Shown: piece by piece, positions 1 to 8,354 of the stretch
Numbering within the stretch: the stretch's first letter is position 1
Layout: every line of letters begins with the position of its first letter
Assembly: GCA_934120395.1 (NCBI GenBank)
Contig: CAKOTZ010000002.1
Coordinates: 62,001 to 126,000 of the forward strand
Reading direction: 5' to 3'
DNA length: 64,000 nucleotides
DNA from: an uncultured Clostridia bacterium
Lineage (GTDB): Bacteria; Bacillota; Clostridia; TANB77; CAG-508
Made by a program: the position numbers and the translations under genes
Notes under the pieces: model-generated
Databases searched by the model: none
What the model saw: only the letters and a program-made list of their open reading frames with translations
Told to the model about the DNA's origin: nothing

Positions 1-249
1 TTCATTGTCTTTATTTCTCTCTATTATTACTAATTCCTTATTTGACTTTTTAAAATAATTAGTAGTTACTGTTACACCATTTTCTACTTTTGAAATTAAA
101 CTCATATGATAATTTTCACTGCTAATATATTTTCCAACTTTATTTTGCATTTCAGTAATAATCAGAAAATTCCTAACAGCATGAAGCAAAGCTAGCATAA
201 TTAGGATTATTAATATAATTCCTATTATTTTAAACATTTTTTTATTCAT
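1..249 (-). CDS. Partial membrane-anchored hypothetical protein
   Basis: An open frame starts at ATG 247-249 and runs off the left edge with no stop, giving 83 visible residues. It begins MNKKMFKIIG and continues with a hydrophobic stretch (about residues 7-21), so it is either a signal anchor or a signal peptide. The rest is polar and presumably extracellular. A GGGGG ribosome site lies about 8 bases upstream of the ATG. I recognise no family. Many Clostridia encode short proteins of this plan, and the missing C terminus prevents a functional call. Confidence 0.6.
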   Translation of the reverse strand, partial: MNKKMFKIIGIILIILIMLALLHAVRNFLIITEMQNKVGKYISSENYHMSLISKVENGVTVTTNYFKKSNKELVIIERNKDNE

Positions 250-370
250 ATCAAATTCCCCCTTTATTCTTATTATAATGATTGTAGTTTGAACTTGTAT
301 ATAAATTCTCTTTGCTAATACATATATATATTTTACCATAATTTGTCGATTTAAGCAAATTATCCTGGCA

Positions 371-411
371 AAAAGAAAAATAGAGTTTTTGAATTCTCAA
401 AATCTCTATTT
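371..411 (-). terminator. Rho-independent terminator after the SUMF1-like gene
   Basis: On the minus strand, AAATAGAG (404-411) pairs with CTCTATTT (378-385) around an imperfect AT-rich extension. It is followed by a T-rich run broken by one C. It lies about 30 bases beyond the stop of the minus-strand gene at 441. Confidence 0.7.
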
Positions 412-440
412 CCCTTTTAGCTTAATTACTCAAGCATATC

Positions 441-1388
441 TTACTTGATACAAAGTACAACCCTAAATCCCACATATGGATAAATGCTACGGGCATCTTC
501 AGCATGCCTAGATGCTGCTGAAAAACCTAATCCAGAATGAAAATACGCACCACCTCTAGTAATATGTCTTGCGCCAAATTTTCCGAAGCTTTCCTGCGTC
601 CATTCCATTACATTGCCAGCTAAATCATAGATTCCATTTACTTTCCATTTTTCCCTGCTGCCAGTAAGCTCCATCTTGCTAGGTTCGTCACTAATCATTG
701 ACTTGTAATTTCCCCAGCCCATAGAATTTGAGGTGAAATCTGTCCTCTTCTTGGCTCCAGATTCTTCGATCCACTTACATACAGTATCATATTCGGCTCC
801 ATAGGTAAGATGACTTTTCACATCTTTGCTACGTTCAAACTTTTCAGCCAAATCTTCTGCCCTATGAAAGCTGACATCTACCATTGGCTTAACACCAGCA
901 ATTGAATGAATATTTCCATCATCTCCTAAAGACATATTATATGCCGAGATATAAAATCCTCCATGCTTTTTTACACTGGAAATTTGTGCTAATAACTCCG
1001 GATTAATGTTTTCATGGTATTTGGAAGGGGAAAAAATTAATCCCATGCTGTTAACTCTTCCAAATTTTTCATCAAATACAATGCCATCCAAAGTTGCATT
1101 TGCACTTAAATCGCCAACAGGGACCCAGACAAAGCGACTTCCGTCACTCTCTCTTTCAATGGTATAACCACTGTTCCATTTTCCATCCAAGTATTTATAA
1201 CCTGCCGGAATAATAGGCTTACTATATTTGCTTGAATAGCCCTCTGTTCTTGCTTCTCCCTTAACAGCATGAATCTCAACAATTTTATTTGTTTCACTCA
1301 TATTGCTAAGCTTAACGCCTTCACCTGCAACAATTCTAATCCCTGTGAGATTCTTCATGTTTGCCTTATCAAGTTCATACCGTTTCAT
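441..1388 (-). CDS. SUMF1/FGE-sulfatase domain protein, probably without FGE activity
   Basis: 315 residues. The C-terminal two thirds match the formylglycine-generating-enzyme fold: a FVWVPVGD entry strand near residue 88, YDLAGNVMEWT near 257, RGGAYFHSG near 277 and the closing GFRVVLC. In true FGE the segment after RGG carries two copper-binding cysteines. Here those positions are not cysteine, so sulfatase activation is unlikely. Related proteins serve as C-type-lectin-like binding or non-haem iron domains. The start has AGGAGG 9 bases upstream. It is monocistronic, with its own terminator at 371-411. Fold assignment is firm; function is unknown. Confidence 0.8.
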   Translation of the reverse strand: MKRYELDKANMKNLTGIRIVAGEGVKLSNMSETNKIVEIHAVKGEARTEGYSSKYSKPIIPAGYKYLDGKWNSGYTIERESDGSRFVWVPVGDLSANATLDGIVFDEKFGRVNSMGLIFSPSKYHENINPELLAQISSVKKHGGFYISAYNMSLGDDGNIHSIAGVKPMVDVSFHRAEDLAEKFERSKDVKSHLTYGAEYDTVCKWIEESGAKKRTDFTSNSMGWGNYKSMISDEPSKMELTGSREKWKVNGIYDLAGNVMEWTQESFGKFGARHITRGGAYFHSGLGFSAASRHAEDARSIYPYVGFRVVLCIK

Positions 1389-1502
1389 AATGTGTTACCT
1401 CCTAATACTGTCAATACTATAACGGCTTCTAAATAGCATTCGCTATACTTTTATATTATAACACATTATTTACATAATTTCTAGTTATATTTAATAAAAA
1501 AA

Positions 1503-1530
1503 TAAAAACCAGCTAAAAAGCCGGTCTTGT
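1503..1530 (-). terminator. Terminator of the rplS operon
   Basis: On the minus strand ACCGGC (1520-1525) pairs with GCTGGT (1508-1513) with one G-U pair, followed by TTTTTATT. It begins just past the rplS stop at 1533 and ends the ylxM-to-rplS transcription unit. Confidence 0.85.
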
Positions 1531-1532
1531 TT

Positions 1533-1961
1533 TTATTTATTTTCTTCAGCAGTTGTTTCTTCAACAGGAGCTTCTGGTAATTCTTCCTTTATGATGCGTT
1601 CTTTAGTTTCAATTCTAGCACCAATTTTTTCTTTAGTTTTAGCTGCTTTACCAACTCTATCTCTTAAGTAATATAATTTTGCTCTTCTTGCTTTACCAAC
1701 TCTAACAACTTCAACTTTTTCAACTGATGGAGCATGAATTAAGAATGTTTTTTCAACTCCTACACCATAAGATACTCTTCTTACAGTAAATGTTTCGTTG
1801 ATTCCTCCACCTTGTTTTTTAATAACGATTCCTTCGAATACTTGTATTCTCTCTCTGTTTCCTTCTTTAATTCTAACATGAACTTTAACAGTGTCACCTA
1901 TTTTTAGGTAAGGAATCTTATTCTTTAAGTGTTCATGTTCAATTGACTTAATAATGTCCAT
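1533..1961 (-). CDS. rplS: Large ribosomal subunit protein bL19
   Basis: 142 residues. bL19 lies at the subunit interface of the 50S particle. The core is canonical: GDTVKVHVRI near residue 22, ERIQVFEGIVI near 36, the VRRVSYGVGVE block near 60 and the basic KARRAKLYYLRDR stretch near 90. After about residue 115, where most bL19 proteins end, there is an acidic tail rich in Glu (EELPEAPVEETTAEENK), common in clostridial homologues. The start ATG has a GGAAGGAGG site. It is the last gene of the ffh-rpsP-rimM-trmD cluster, the usual order in Firmicutes. Confidence 0.97.
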   Translation of the reverse strand: MDIIKSIEHEHLKNKIPYLKIGDTVKVHVRIKEGNRERIQVFEGIVIKKQGGGINETFTVRRVSYGVGVEKTFLIHAPSVEKVEVVRVGKARRAKLYYLRDRVGKAAKTKEKIGARIETKERIIKEELPEAPVEETTAEENK

Positions 1962-1994
1962 TAAAATTTTCCTCCTTCCAAATAAAATTTACTT

Positions 1995-2709
1995 TTATTT
2001 GTCTTTTATTTCTTTGATAATTTTTTTGTCTTCATCGGATAAATCTAGTAGCTCAATTAATTCTGGCCTATTTTTTAATGTTTGCAGAAGCGAATCTCTT
2101 CGTCTCCATAATTCAATGTTTTTATGGTGTCCGAGACAATAAAACTTCTGGAACCTTTTTGTTTAAAAATATTTCTGGTCTTGTATACTGAGAATATTCC
2201 AACAATCCATTAGAAAAAGATTCCTCTTGTATTGATTCGTTAGTGATTACTCCACTTATATGTCTTGCCACAGCATCAATTAATACCATTGATGGCAATT
2301 CACCGCCTGTTAATATATAATCTCCAATAGAAATTTCTTCGTCTACAATTTCATCTATTACTCTTTGGTCTATGCCTTCATAATGTCCGCAAAGTAAAGT
2401 TAAATTTTGTTCTTTTGATAGTTCTTGAACTTTTTTTTGATTTAATCTTTTACCTCTTGGTGATAAATATATAACCTTTCCAGGTGTTTCTATAGCAGAA
2501 TACGCATCATAAACCACATCTGGTTTTATTAACATTCCAGCACCACCGCCATAAGGAGTATCATCTACTCTTTTATGTTTGTCCTTGGAAAAATCTCTAA
2601 TATTTATTATATTTAATATTAGTTGTTTATTTTCTATAGCCCTACCTATAATGCTACAGTTGATAGTGTTAAACATCTCTGGAAATAGTGTTAGTATATT
2701 AATCTTCAT
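1995..2709 (-). CDS. trmD: tRNA (guanine-37-N1)-methyltransferase, read through a +1 frameshift
   Basis: TrmD methylates G37 next to the anticodon with SAM and prevents frameshifting. The first frame holds the knotted SAM domain: YGGGAGM near residue 54, LCGHYEGID near 107, SIGDYILTGGE near 127. It ends abnormally after VPEVLLS with Arg-Thr-Pro-stop (stop at 2122-2124). If C at 2133 is skipped, translation continues GHHKNIELWRRRDSLLQTLK and on to a stop at 1995-1997. That gives 237 residues, the normal family length, with the conserved C-terminal tRNA-binding helices. The CGG at 2131-2133 is the interruption. The start overlaps rimM by 11 bases. The family is certain. Whether the shift is programmed or an error is inferred from the parallel cases in dprA and rlmD. 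Confidence 0.93.
2128..2136 (-). other. Candidate +1 frameshift site in trmD (TCT-CGG-A)
   Basis: Minus-strand reading is TTG TCT CGG ACA CCA TAA in the zero frame and TCT (C) GGA CAC CAT in the +1 frame. The +1 reading restores the conserved Leu-Leu-Ser-Gly-x-His segment of TrmD. A zero-frame stop follows three codons after TCT. Confidence 0.75.
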
Positions 2710-3217
2710 CCAGCCTTACTCCTCCATTTACGTCAACTATAATTTTGCCTTCTTCCAAATTAATATGCTTTATAACAGATGAAATAGCTGGAAGTAGAAT
2801 TTGTTTACCATTTTCGTTTTTAACAACATATACATCATTGCTTCCAGTTGGAAATATTTCCTCTAAAATGCCAATTTTTTCTTCTTTTTCATTGTATACA
2901 TTAATTCCAATCAAATCAGCAATAAAGTAGGTATTTTTATCTAATTTTTTAGCATCTTCACGCTTAATCTTCAAAAAACAATTTCTATATTTTTCAGCTT
3001 CATTAATGTGGTCAATACCTTTAAGCTTTAATAATACCATACCTTTTAAATATTTTACTTTTTCTATTTCACATTCGATATTTTCATTTTTATACACAAT
3101 AATTACTTTTTTTAATTCTTCAAAGCGTTCTATATCATCTGTATATGGAACAACCTTTAAATATCCTTTTAGTCCATGCGTATTAACAATTTGACCAACT
3201 TCTAAATATTTTTGCAT
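2699..3217 (-). CDS. rimM: 16S rRNA processing protein RimM
   Basis: 172 residues. RimM binds uS19 and assists maturation of the 30S head. The N-terminal barrel begins with VGQIVNTHGLKGYLKV, the family signature. The C-terminal PRC barrel contains DLIGINVYN, the loop FPTGSNDVYVVK, and ILLPAISSVIKHIN. Length is typical. It sits between khpA and trmD and overlaps the trmD start, so the two are translationally coupled. Confidence 0.97.
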   Translation of the reverse strand: MQKYLEVGQIVNTHGLKGYLKVVPYTDDIERFEELKKVIIVYKNENIECEIEKVKYLKGMVLLKLKGIDHINEAEKYRNCFLKIKREDAKKLDKNTYFIADLIGINVYNEKEEKIGILEEIFPTGSNDVYVVKNENGKQILLPAISSVIKHINLEEGKIIVDVNGGVRLDED

Positions 3218-3228
3218 ATTATATTCCT

Positions 3229-3459
3229 TTAACCCATAAATTCTATTGTTACTTTTTTCTTTTCCTTAGATGCTACAGCTTTTAGTAGCGTTCTAATAGC
3301 TTTTGCTACTCTTCCCTGCTTTCCTATTATTCTTCCAACATCACTTTCAGCAACTTTCACTTCAAATTTAATAGCACTGTCTGTTTGAATTTCGTTAATA
3401 GAAACAGCATTTTTATCAGAAACTAAATTTTTAATTATTGTTTCTAATATTTCCTTCAT
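3229..3459 (-). CDS. khpA: KH-domain RNA-binding protein KhpA (YlqC)
   Basis: 76 residues forming a single KH domain with the GRIIGKQGRVAKAIRTL nucleic-acid-binding loop near residue 42. In Firmicutes KhpA pairs with KhpB (Jag/EloR) and binds many transcripts, affecting cell elongation and division. The place between rpsP and rimM is its standard location. The partner khpB is not in this window. Confidence 0.95.
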   Translation of the reverse strand: MKEILETIIKNLVSDKNAVSINEIQTDSAIKFEVKVAESDVGRIIGKQGRVAKAIRTLLKAVASKEKKKVTIEFMG

Positions 3460-3479
3460 CCTTTTCCTCCCTTGTGAAC

Positions 3480-3713
3480 CTATTGAGCTTTTTCAATTAA
3501 AGCTTTTACAGTTTCTGTAGGTTTTGCACCATTTTTTATCCATTTTTCAACTTTTTCTTTATCTAATTTAATTTCAGATGGTTCTACCATTGGGTTGTAT
3601 GTTCCTAATTGCTCAATTATTTTGCCATCTCTTGGAGATCTAGAATCAGCTACTACAATGTGATAGAATGGAGCTTTTTTAGCACCTACTCTTTTTAATC
3701 TAATTTTTACCAT
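3480..3713 (-). CDS. rpsP: Small ribosomal subunit protein bS16
   Basis: 77 residues from ATG 3711-3713. The motifs MVKIRLKRVGAKKAPFYHIV, ADSRSPRDGKIIEQLGTYNP and the closing helix are diagnostic of bS16, an early assembly protein of the 30S body. An upstream in-frame GTG at 3728 would add five residues, but it lies within the GGGAGGTG ribosome site that serves the chosen ATG, so the shorter form is preferred. Confidence 0.97.
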   Translation of the reverse strand: MVKIRLKRVGAKKAPFYHIVVADSRSPRDGKIIEQLGTYNPMVEPSEIKLDKEKVEKWIKNGAKPTETVKALIEKAQ

Positions 3714-3764
3714 GTTTTCACCTCCCACTCATATATTTTTATATATTAAAATTTAAAATCAATG

Positions 3765-5111
3765 TTATTTTAGCTTGTTCAAAGCATTTTTATCTAAACT
3801 TTTTAGCATTTTATTTATAGACTTTTCATTCTGCATTTTTTTCATTAATTTTTGGGTTTGTTCGTATGATGTCATGAATTTATTTACATCTTGTACACTT
3901 GTTCCACTGCCTTTTGCAATTCTAATTCTTCTACTTGCATTTAATAATTTTGGTTTTCTTCTTTCTTCGTTTGTCATAGAACAAATTATAGCTTCAATTT
4001 TGTTAAATTCTTTATCATCAACATCTATATCCTTTATTTTTCCCATCCCTGGTAACATTTTTAAAATAGATGAAAACGAGCCCATTTTTTTTATTTGTCT
4101 AAGTTGTGTTAAATAATCATTCAAATCAAAACCATCTTTTTTTAGTTTTTTTTCTAATTTGATTGCTTCTTCCTCATCAAAAGCCTCTTCAGCCTTTTCA
4201 ATAATTGAAAGCACATCACCCATACCTAAAATTCTAGATGCCATTCGTTCTGGATGAAAAACTTCCATATCATTCAGTTTTTCACCTGTTGCAGCAAATT
4301 TAATAGGTCTATTAGTAACTTTTTTTACTGAAAGAGCAGCACCTCCACGAGTATCACCATCTAATTTTGTTAAAATTACTCCATCTATTCCTAAATTGTC
4401 ATTAAAACTTTGAGCAACATTTACAGCATCTTGACCAGTCATTGCATCAACAACTAATAATATTTCGTGTGGTTTTACACCAGCTTTTACCTGTTTTAAC
4501 TCTTCCATTAAGTTTTCGTCAATATGTAATCTACCAGCAGTATCAAGTATAACAACATCATTTAATTTTGAAATTGCTTGATTCATAGCCTGTTTAGCAA
4601 TTAACACCACGTCTGTTGTGCTTTCATTGCTAAACACTGGAATATCAAGCTGTTTTCCAACAACTTGTAATTGTTTTATAGCAGCTGGTCTATATACATC
4701 GCAGGCAACTAATAATGGTTTTTTGCCATCTTTTCGCAACATATTAGCTAATTTGCCGGCAGTTGTTGTTTTTCCAGCTCCTTGCAATCCAACAAGCATA
4801 ATAACTGTTGGTGGATTAGGTGTAAAATTAATACGACTTTCAGTTCCACCTAATAATTCTATTAATTCGTCTTTTACGATTTTTACAACCTGTTCTCCTG
4901 GTGTTAATGATTTTAGTACATCTTGTCCTAATGCTTTTTCCTGTATAACTGCGATGAAATCTTTAACAATTTTATAATTTACATCTGCTTCTAGTAAGGC
5001 AAGTTTTACTTCCCTTAAAACCTCTTTTAGGTCTGCTTCTGTAATTCTTGCTTTTCCTCTTAGCTTTCTAGTAATTCCTTGTAGTCTTTCTGATAAACCT
5101 TCGAAAGCCAT
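3765..5111 (-). CDS. ffh: Signal recognition particle GTPase Ffh
   Basis: 448 residues. Ffh binds 4.5S/SRP RNA and signal peptides and targets ribosomes to FtsY at the membrane. The N domain occupies about residues 1-90. The G domain carries LQGAGKTTTAGKLA near 110, DTAGRLHIDENLMEEL near 190 and LTKLDGDTRGG near 247. The C-terminal M domain is methionine-rich and includes the RNA-binding SRRIRIAKGSG segment near 395. GGAGGTG precedes the ATG. It follows ylxM with a 14-base gap, the normal coupled pair. Confidence 0.98.
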   Translation of the reverse strand: MAFEGLSERLQGITRKLRGKARITEADLKEVLREVKLALLEADVNYKIVKDFIAVIQEKALGQDVLKSLTPGEQVVKIVKDELIELLGGTESRINFTPNPPTVIMLVGLQGAGKTTTAGKLANMLRKDGKKPLLVACDVYRPAAIKQLQVVGKQLDIPVFSNESTTDVVLIAKQAMNQAISKLNDVVILDTAGRLHIDENLMEELKQVKAGVKPHEILLVVDAMTGQDAVNVAQSFNDNLGIDGVILTKLDGDTRGGAALSVKKVTNRPIKFAATGEKLNDMEVFHPERMASRILGMGDVLSIIEKAEEAFDEEEAIKLEKKLKKDGFDLNDYLTQLRQIKKMGSFSSILKMLPGMGKIKDIDVDDKEFNKIEAIICSMTNEERRKPKLLNASRRIRIAKGSGTSVQDVNKFMTSYEQTQKLMKKMQNEKSINKMLKSLDKNALNKLK

Positions 5112-5125
5112 TTAAGCACCTCCAT

Positions 5126-5473
5126 TTATACTAAACAATTTATTTTTTTGTATATATCTTTTATTACTTTCTCTGTTTCTTTGTCTGTATTTTTTCCTTG
5201 AAGTAATTTTAAATCATTTAAAATTATTTCTATTTGTTTTTTTTGCCATGTTTGTTTTTTCATCAAGCCAAGCTTATCTTCCATTTCCATCAATTTATTT
5301 TCTGCTTTTTTTATAATGTCTCTAACAGCCTGCCTTGTTATGTTCTCATTTTCTGCAATTTCTGAAAGAGATAAATCGTTATTATAATAATCTTCTATAA
5401 ATATATATTGTTTTTCTGTTAACAATTTTCCATACATTTCACAAAGCATACTTATTTCTACTTTTTTTTCCAT
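5126..5473 (-). CDS. ylxM: UPF0122 helix-turn-helix protein YlxM
   Basis: 115 residues. A sigma-70 region-4-like helix-turn-helix spans the middle: LSLSEIAENENITRQAVRDIIKKAENKL. YlxM is a small accessory protein of the SRP pathway in Firmicutes and is nearly always encoded directly upstream of ffh, as here. It is the first gene of this minus-strand operon. Confidence 0.93.
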   Translation of the reverse strand: MEKKVEISMLCEMYGKLLTEKQYIFIEDYYNNDLSLSEIAENENITRQAVRDIIKKAENKLMEMEDKLGLMKKQTWQKKQIEIILNDLKLLQGKNTDKETEKVIKDIYKKINCLV

Positions 5474-5565
5474 ACATTTACCTCTCTTTTGTAATGCAAA
5501 TATACTTTACACTATTTTTACTGATTTGTCAAGAGGTTTGGCTATAAAATTTATACTCTCACATG

Positions 5566-5594
5566 TTGCGCTTTTTCCAATTTAGCTTTATAAT
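5566..5594 (+). promoter_or_regulatory. Sigma-A-type promoter of the pseudouridine synthase gene
   Basis: TTGCGC (5566-5571), a 17-base spacer, and TATAAT (5589-5594). The ATG begins at 5604, only 9 bases after the -10 box, so the transcript should start at or within a few bases of the start codon. No ribosome site is present. Confidence 0.75.
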
Positions 5595-5603
5595 AATAGC
5601 ATT

Positions 5604-6491
5604 ATGATAGATTTAATAATAAAAAGAAAAAATAACAATAAAAAAGTTGTAAACGTTTTACTTTCTGAATATCCTGCACTGAATTCTTCAACTGTATTTA
5701 AGGCTTTACGAAAAAAAGATATTTTAATAAATGGTAAGCGAATTAAGGAAAATATTGTAGTTTTTGAAAATGATAAAATTACTGCATATATTGCTGATAA
5801 TTTGCTACATCCATGTACTAACGAACTAAATATTGTATATGAAGATGAAAATATTATTGTGGTAAATAAAAGTTCTGGTATTCCAGTTACCGAAGATGCA
5901 AATAATGAGCAAAACCTAGCTACTTTAGTACAGAAACATTGTATCTCAGCCAAGCCTTGCCATCGTTTAGATAGGAATACTGAAGGGTTAGTTGTTTTTG
6001 CAAAGAACAAAGAAAGTTTAGATATTTTACTTGATAAATTTAAAGAAAGACAAATAGATAAACACTACGTATGTCTTGTTTATGGTATTCCTTCTTCTTC
6101 ATCTAAAACTTTAGTAGCATATCTTTTTAAAGATACAAAAAAATCTTTAGTTTATATTAGTGATACACCTAAAAAAGGTTATCAAAAAATTATTACTTCA
6201 TATAAAATTTTAGATGTAAATAAACAGCAAAACATTGCACTATTAGAAGTAAAGTTAGAAACAGGCAGAACTCATCAAATTCGTGCACATTTAGCTCATA
6301 TTGGGCATCCTATTATTGGTGATGGCAAATATGGTATAAATACAATTAATAAACATTTCAAAGCCAAATCTCAATTACTTACCAGTTATAAGCTAAAATT
6401 TAACTTTTCAAGTGATGCCGGCATATTGAACTACCTAAAAAATAAAACTATTGAACTTAGCTATTCAAAGTATCTAAAAATATTAAAATAG
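5604..6491 (+). CDS. RluA-family 23S rRNA/tRNA pseudouridine synthase
   Basis: 295 residues. An S4-like RNA-binding segment (KVVNVLLSEYP through KDILINGKRIK) is followed by the catalytic domain with HRLDRNTEGLVVFAKN near residue 118, whose Asp is the nucleophile, and the closing RTHQIRAHLAHIGHPIIGDGKYG near 222. This is the RluA/RluC/RluD superfamily, which isomerises uridines in rRNA or tRNA; the exact target cannot be set. The start at 5604 is the only one compatible with a complete S4 domain, although it lacks a ribosome site (see the promoter entry). Confidence 0.92.
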   Translation: MIDLIIKRKNNNKKVVNVLLSEYPALNSSTVFKALRKKDILINGKRIKENIVVFENDKITAYIADNLLHPCTNELNIVYEDENIIVVNKSSGIPVTEDANNEQNLATLVQKHCISAKPCHRLDRNTEGLVVFAKNKESLDILLDKFKERQIDKHYVCLVYGIPSSSSKTLVAYLFKDTKKSLVYISDTPKKGYQKIITSYKILDVNKQQNIALLEVKLETGRTHQIRAHLAHIGHPIIGDGKYGINTINKHFKAKSQLLTSYKLKFNFSSDAGILNYLKNKTIELSYSKYLKILK

Positions 6492-6517
6492 AGAAAACAC
6501 TAGTGCTTTCTCTATTT
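6487..6517. terminator. Bidirectional terminator between convergent genes
   Basis: A 14-base stem with one mismatch (AATAGAGAAA-x-CAC with GTG-x-TTTCTCTATT) and a two-base loop, flanked by T-rich runs on both strands. It lies at the ends of the pseudouridine synthase gene and the acyl-CoA ligase gene. Confidence 0.9.
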
Positions 6518-6523
6518 TAATAT

Positions 6524-8239
6524 TTAAACTAATATTTTTTTCATTTCCTCATTTCTCTTTATTTTTAATGTAGTTGTTTTTATAAGTTCTTCATCTGTTA
6601 AAATCATATTTTTTATATACTTATATGATGGAAATGTTTTATTAACCTCTTTAATTTTCTCCCATATTATTTTCTTTATATCATCTTCATTAATTCCTTC
6701 ATGATTTTTTTCAAAATATTCTTTATTATATACAATTTTTACAGAAAGTTTTAAATTATTTTGATCACCATTTTCAGGCATCCCAAACACCATACATTCC
6801 TTAACTTCCTCTAAATTATTTATCATTATTTCAATTTCTTCTGGAAATATCTTTTTCCCGTTTTTCAAAACTATCATGTCTTTTTTTCTTCCAGTTATAA
6901 AAACAAAACCTTTTTTATCTTTGTATGCTAAATCTCCTGTATAAAACCATCCATCTCTTATTACTTCATTTGTTGCTTCTGTATTTTCATAATATCCAAG
7001 CATTATATTAGGGCCCTTTGCCTTTAATTCTCCAATACCATCATCATCTGGATTTTCTATTTCTATTTCCACATTAGGTAATGGAACACCTACCGAACCA
7101 TATTTTACTTTAAATTCATTCTCTGCTAAAAGAACTGGAGATGTTTCAGTTAGTCCATATCCTTGTACCAATTTTACTCCTAATTCATTAAAGCCTTTAC
7201 ATACCCTTTTATCCAAAGGTGCACCTCCTGCTATAATAAAACGCATGTGTCCGCCTAAAGCTTCTAAAATATCCTTAAATAATTTTTTTCTAACATCTAT
7301 ATTGAAAAATAATAAAAAGTTACTTATTTTTTTTGCTATATTAAGCATCTTAGTTTTTCCTTGTTTTTGTACTTCATGTTCTATTTTCTTGTATATAGAT
7401 TCAATTAATAAAGGAACACCTACAAAAACTGATACCTTATATTCTTTCAAATTTTGTGCAACATAACGCAAACCATCTGGGAAAGCTGTTGCAAGTCCTG
7501 CATTAAGCATAACAAGCATAGCTGTAGAGGCAAATATATGATGAAATGGTAAAAACGCTAAATTTACGTCAGTCTCATAAAATTTCTCAACTAAAAATAA
7601 ACCATATATATTTGATGCTATATTTTTTTGTGACAACATAACAGCTTTAGCCTTTGATGTTGTTCCTGATGTAAATAGCAATATATTCATTTTATCATTA
7701 TCAATTTCCATATCTATGTAATCTCTTCGATTTTGCTCTACTAATTTTTTACCTTCTTGCATTATACTTATGATATCCAAATAATTTTCATGTTTGCTCA
7801 TACAGATATATTCTTGTAAATTTGTATTATTTCTATGTTTGATTTCTTCGATTTTTTCTATATATTTTTCGTCAAAAACAACTACATCTGCCTTACTTCT
7901 TACTAGACAACTTTCCAATTCGTCTATCTGTAATTCCTTATCTAGAGGAATAGAAACAATACCTCCTAGCAAATTAGTTAGATGTGCCAATACCCATTCA
8001 TATCGATTTCGCCCAACAATGGCAATTCTTTTATTTTTATATCCTAATTCAAATAATTTTGTACCTAAGGCATTTATTTCTTCTAATAATCTTTTATAGC
8101 TTATATTTTCGTAGCTTACTTCTTTTTCTTTATGTTTCAAAATATATGCTGTATTTTCTGCATATTTTTCTACTGAGTTATATAAAAGCTCTTTTATATT
8201 GTTATATTTAACTGATTCCAAATATTCTTCTTTTTTCAA
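6524..8239 (-). CDS. AMP-forming long-chain acyl-CoA ligase (FadD-like)
   Basis: 571 residues of the adenylate-forming superfamily: carboxylate + ATP + CoA to acyl-CoA + AMP + PPi. Visible motifs are LLFTSGTTSKAKAVMLS (A3 P-loop) near residue 187, YGLTETSPV (A5) near 362, GWFYTGDLAY (A7) near 432, GRKKDMIVLKNGKKIFP (A8) near 450 and the C-terminal lysine context TTTLKIKRNE (A10). The P-loop has SKAKA in place of the usual TGxPKG, a modest variation. Length fits bacterial long-chain ligases. It diverges from the DUF1836 regulator gene at 8355, so that protein may control it. Confidence 0.88.
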   Translation of the reverse strand: MKKEEYLESVKYNNIKELLYNSVEKYAENTAYILKHKEKEVSYENISYKRLLEEINALGTKLFELGYKNKRIAIVGRNRYEWVLAHLTNLLGGIVSIPLDKELQIDELESCLVRSKADVVVFDEKYIEKIEEIKHRNNTNLQEYICMSKHENYLDIISIMQEGKKLVEQNRRDYIDMEIDNDKMNILLFTSGTTSKAKAVMLSQKNIASNIYGLFLVEKFYETDVNLAFLPFHHIFASTAMLVMLNAGLATAFPDGLRYVAQNLKEYKVSVFVGVPLLIESIYKKIEHEVQKQGKTKMLNIAKKISNFLLFFNIDVRKKLFKDILEALGGHMRFIIAGGAPLDKRVCKGFNELGVKLVQGYGLTETSPVLLAENEFKVKYGSVGVPLPNVEIEIENPDDDGIGELKAKGPNIMLGYYENTEATNEVIRDGWFYTGDLAYKDKKGFVFITGRKKDMIVLKNGKKIFPEEIEIMINNLEEVKECMVFGMPENGDQNNLKLSVKIVYNKEYFEKNHEGINEDDIKKIIWEKIKEVNKTFPSYKYIKNMILTDEELIKTTTLKIKRNEEMKKILV

Positions 8240-8256
8240 AAAATCACCTTCTTATT

Positions 8257-8332
8257 TAGTATTGAATACTAGATTATCATGTAGTCAATAACTTGTCAAG
8301 TGGTTGACTGCATGTTCTAAAAATGGTATTAT
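8257..8332. promoter_or_regulatory. Divergent control region with two palindromes and a promoter
   Basis: The promoter for the rightward gene is TTGACT (8304-8309), 17 bases, TATTAT (8327-8332). An imperfect 27-base palindrome (8283-8309, half-sites AGTCAA..ACTTG) overlaps this -35 box. A second 15-base palindrome, TAGTATT-x-AATACTA (8257-8271), lies nearer the leftward acyl-CoA ligase gene. The arrangement suggests one regulator acting on both genes. Confidence 0.6.
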
Positions 8333-8354
8333 AAATGCTAAATGAGGTGATTAA

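Noticed and set aside
2128..2136. Simple sequencing or assembly error as the cause of the trmD frame break
   Set aside because: Not excluded, but the same C insertion before GG at the only in-frame CGG codons of two other genes makes independent errors unlikely.
1954..2142. Plus-strand ORF in the trmD-rplS gap
   Set aside because: It is the antisense of the +1-frame C terminus of TrmD and has no ribosome site.
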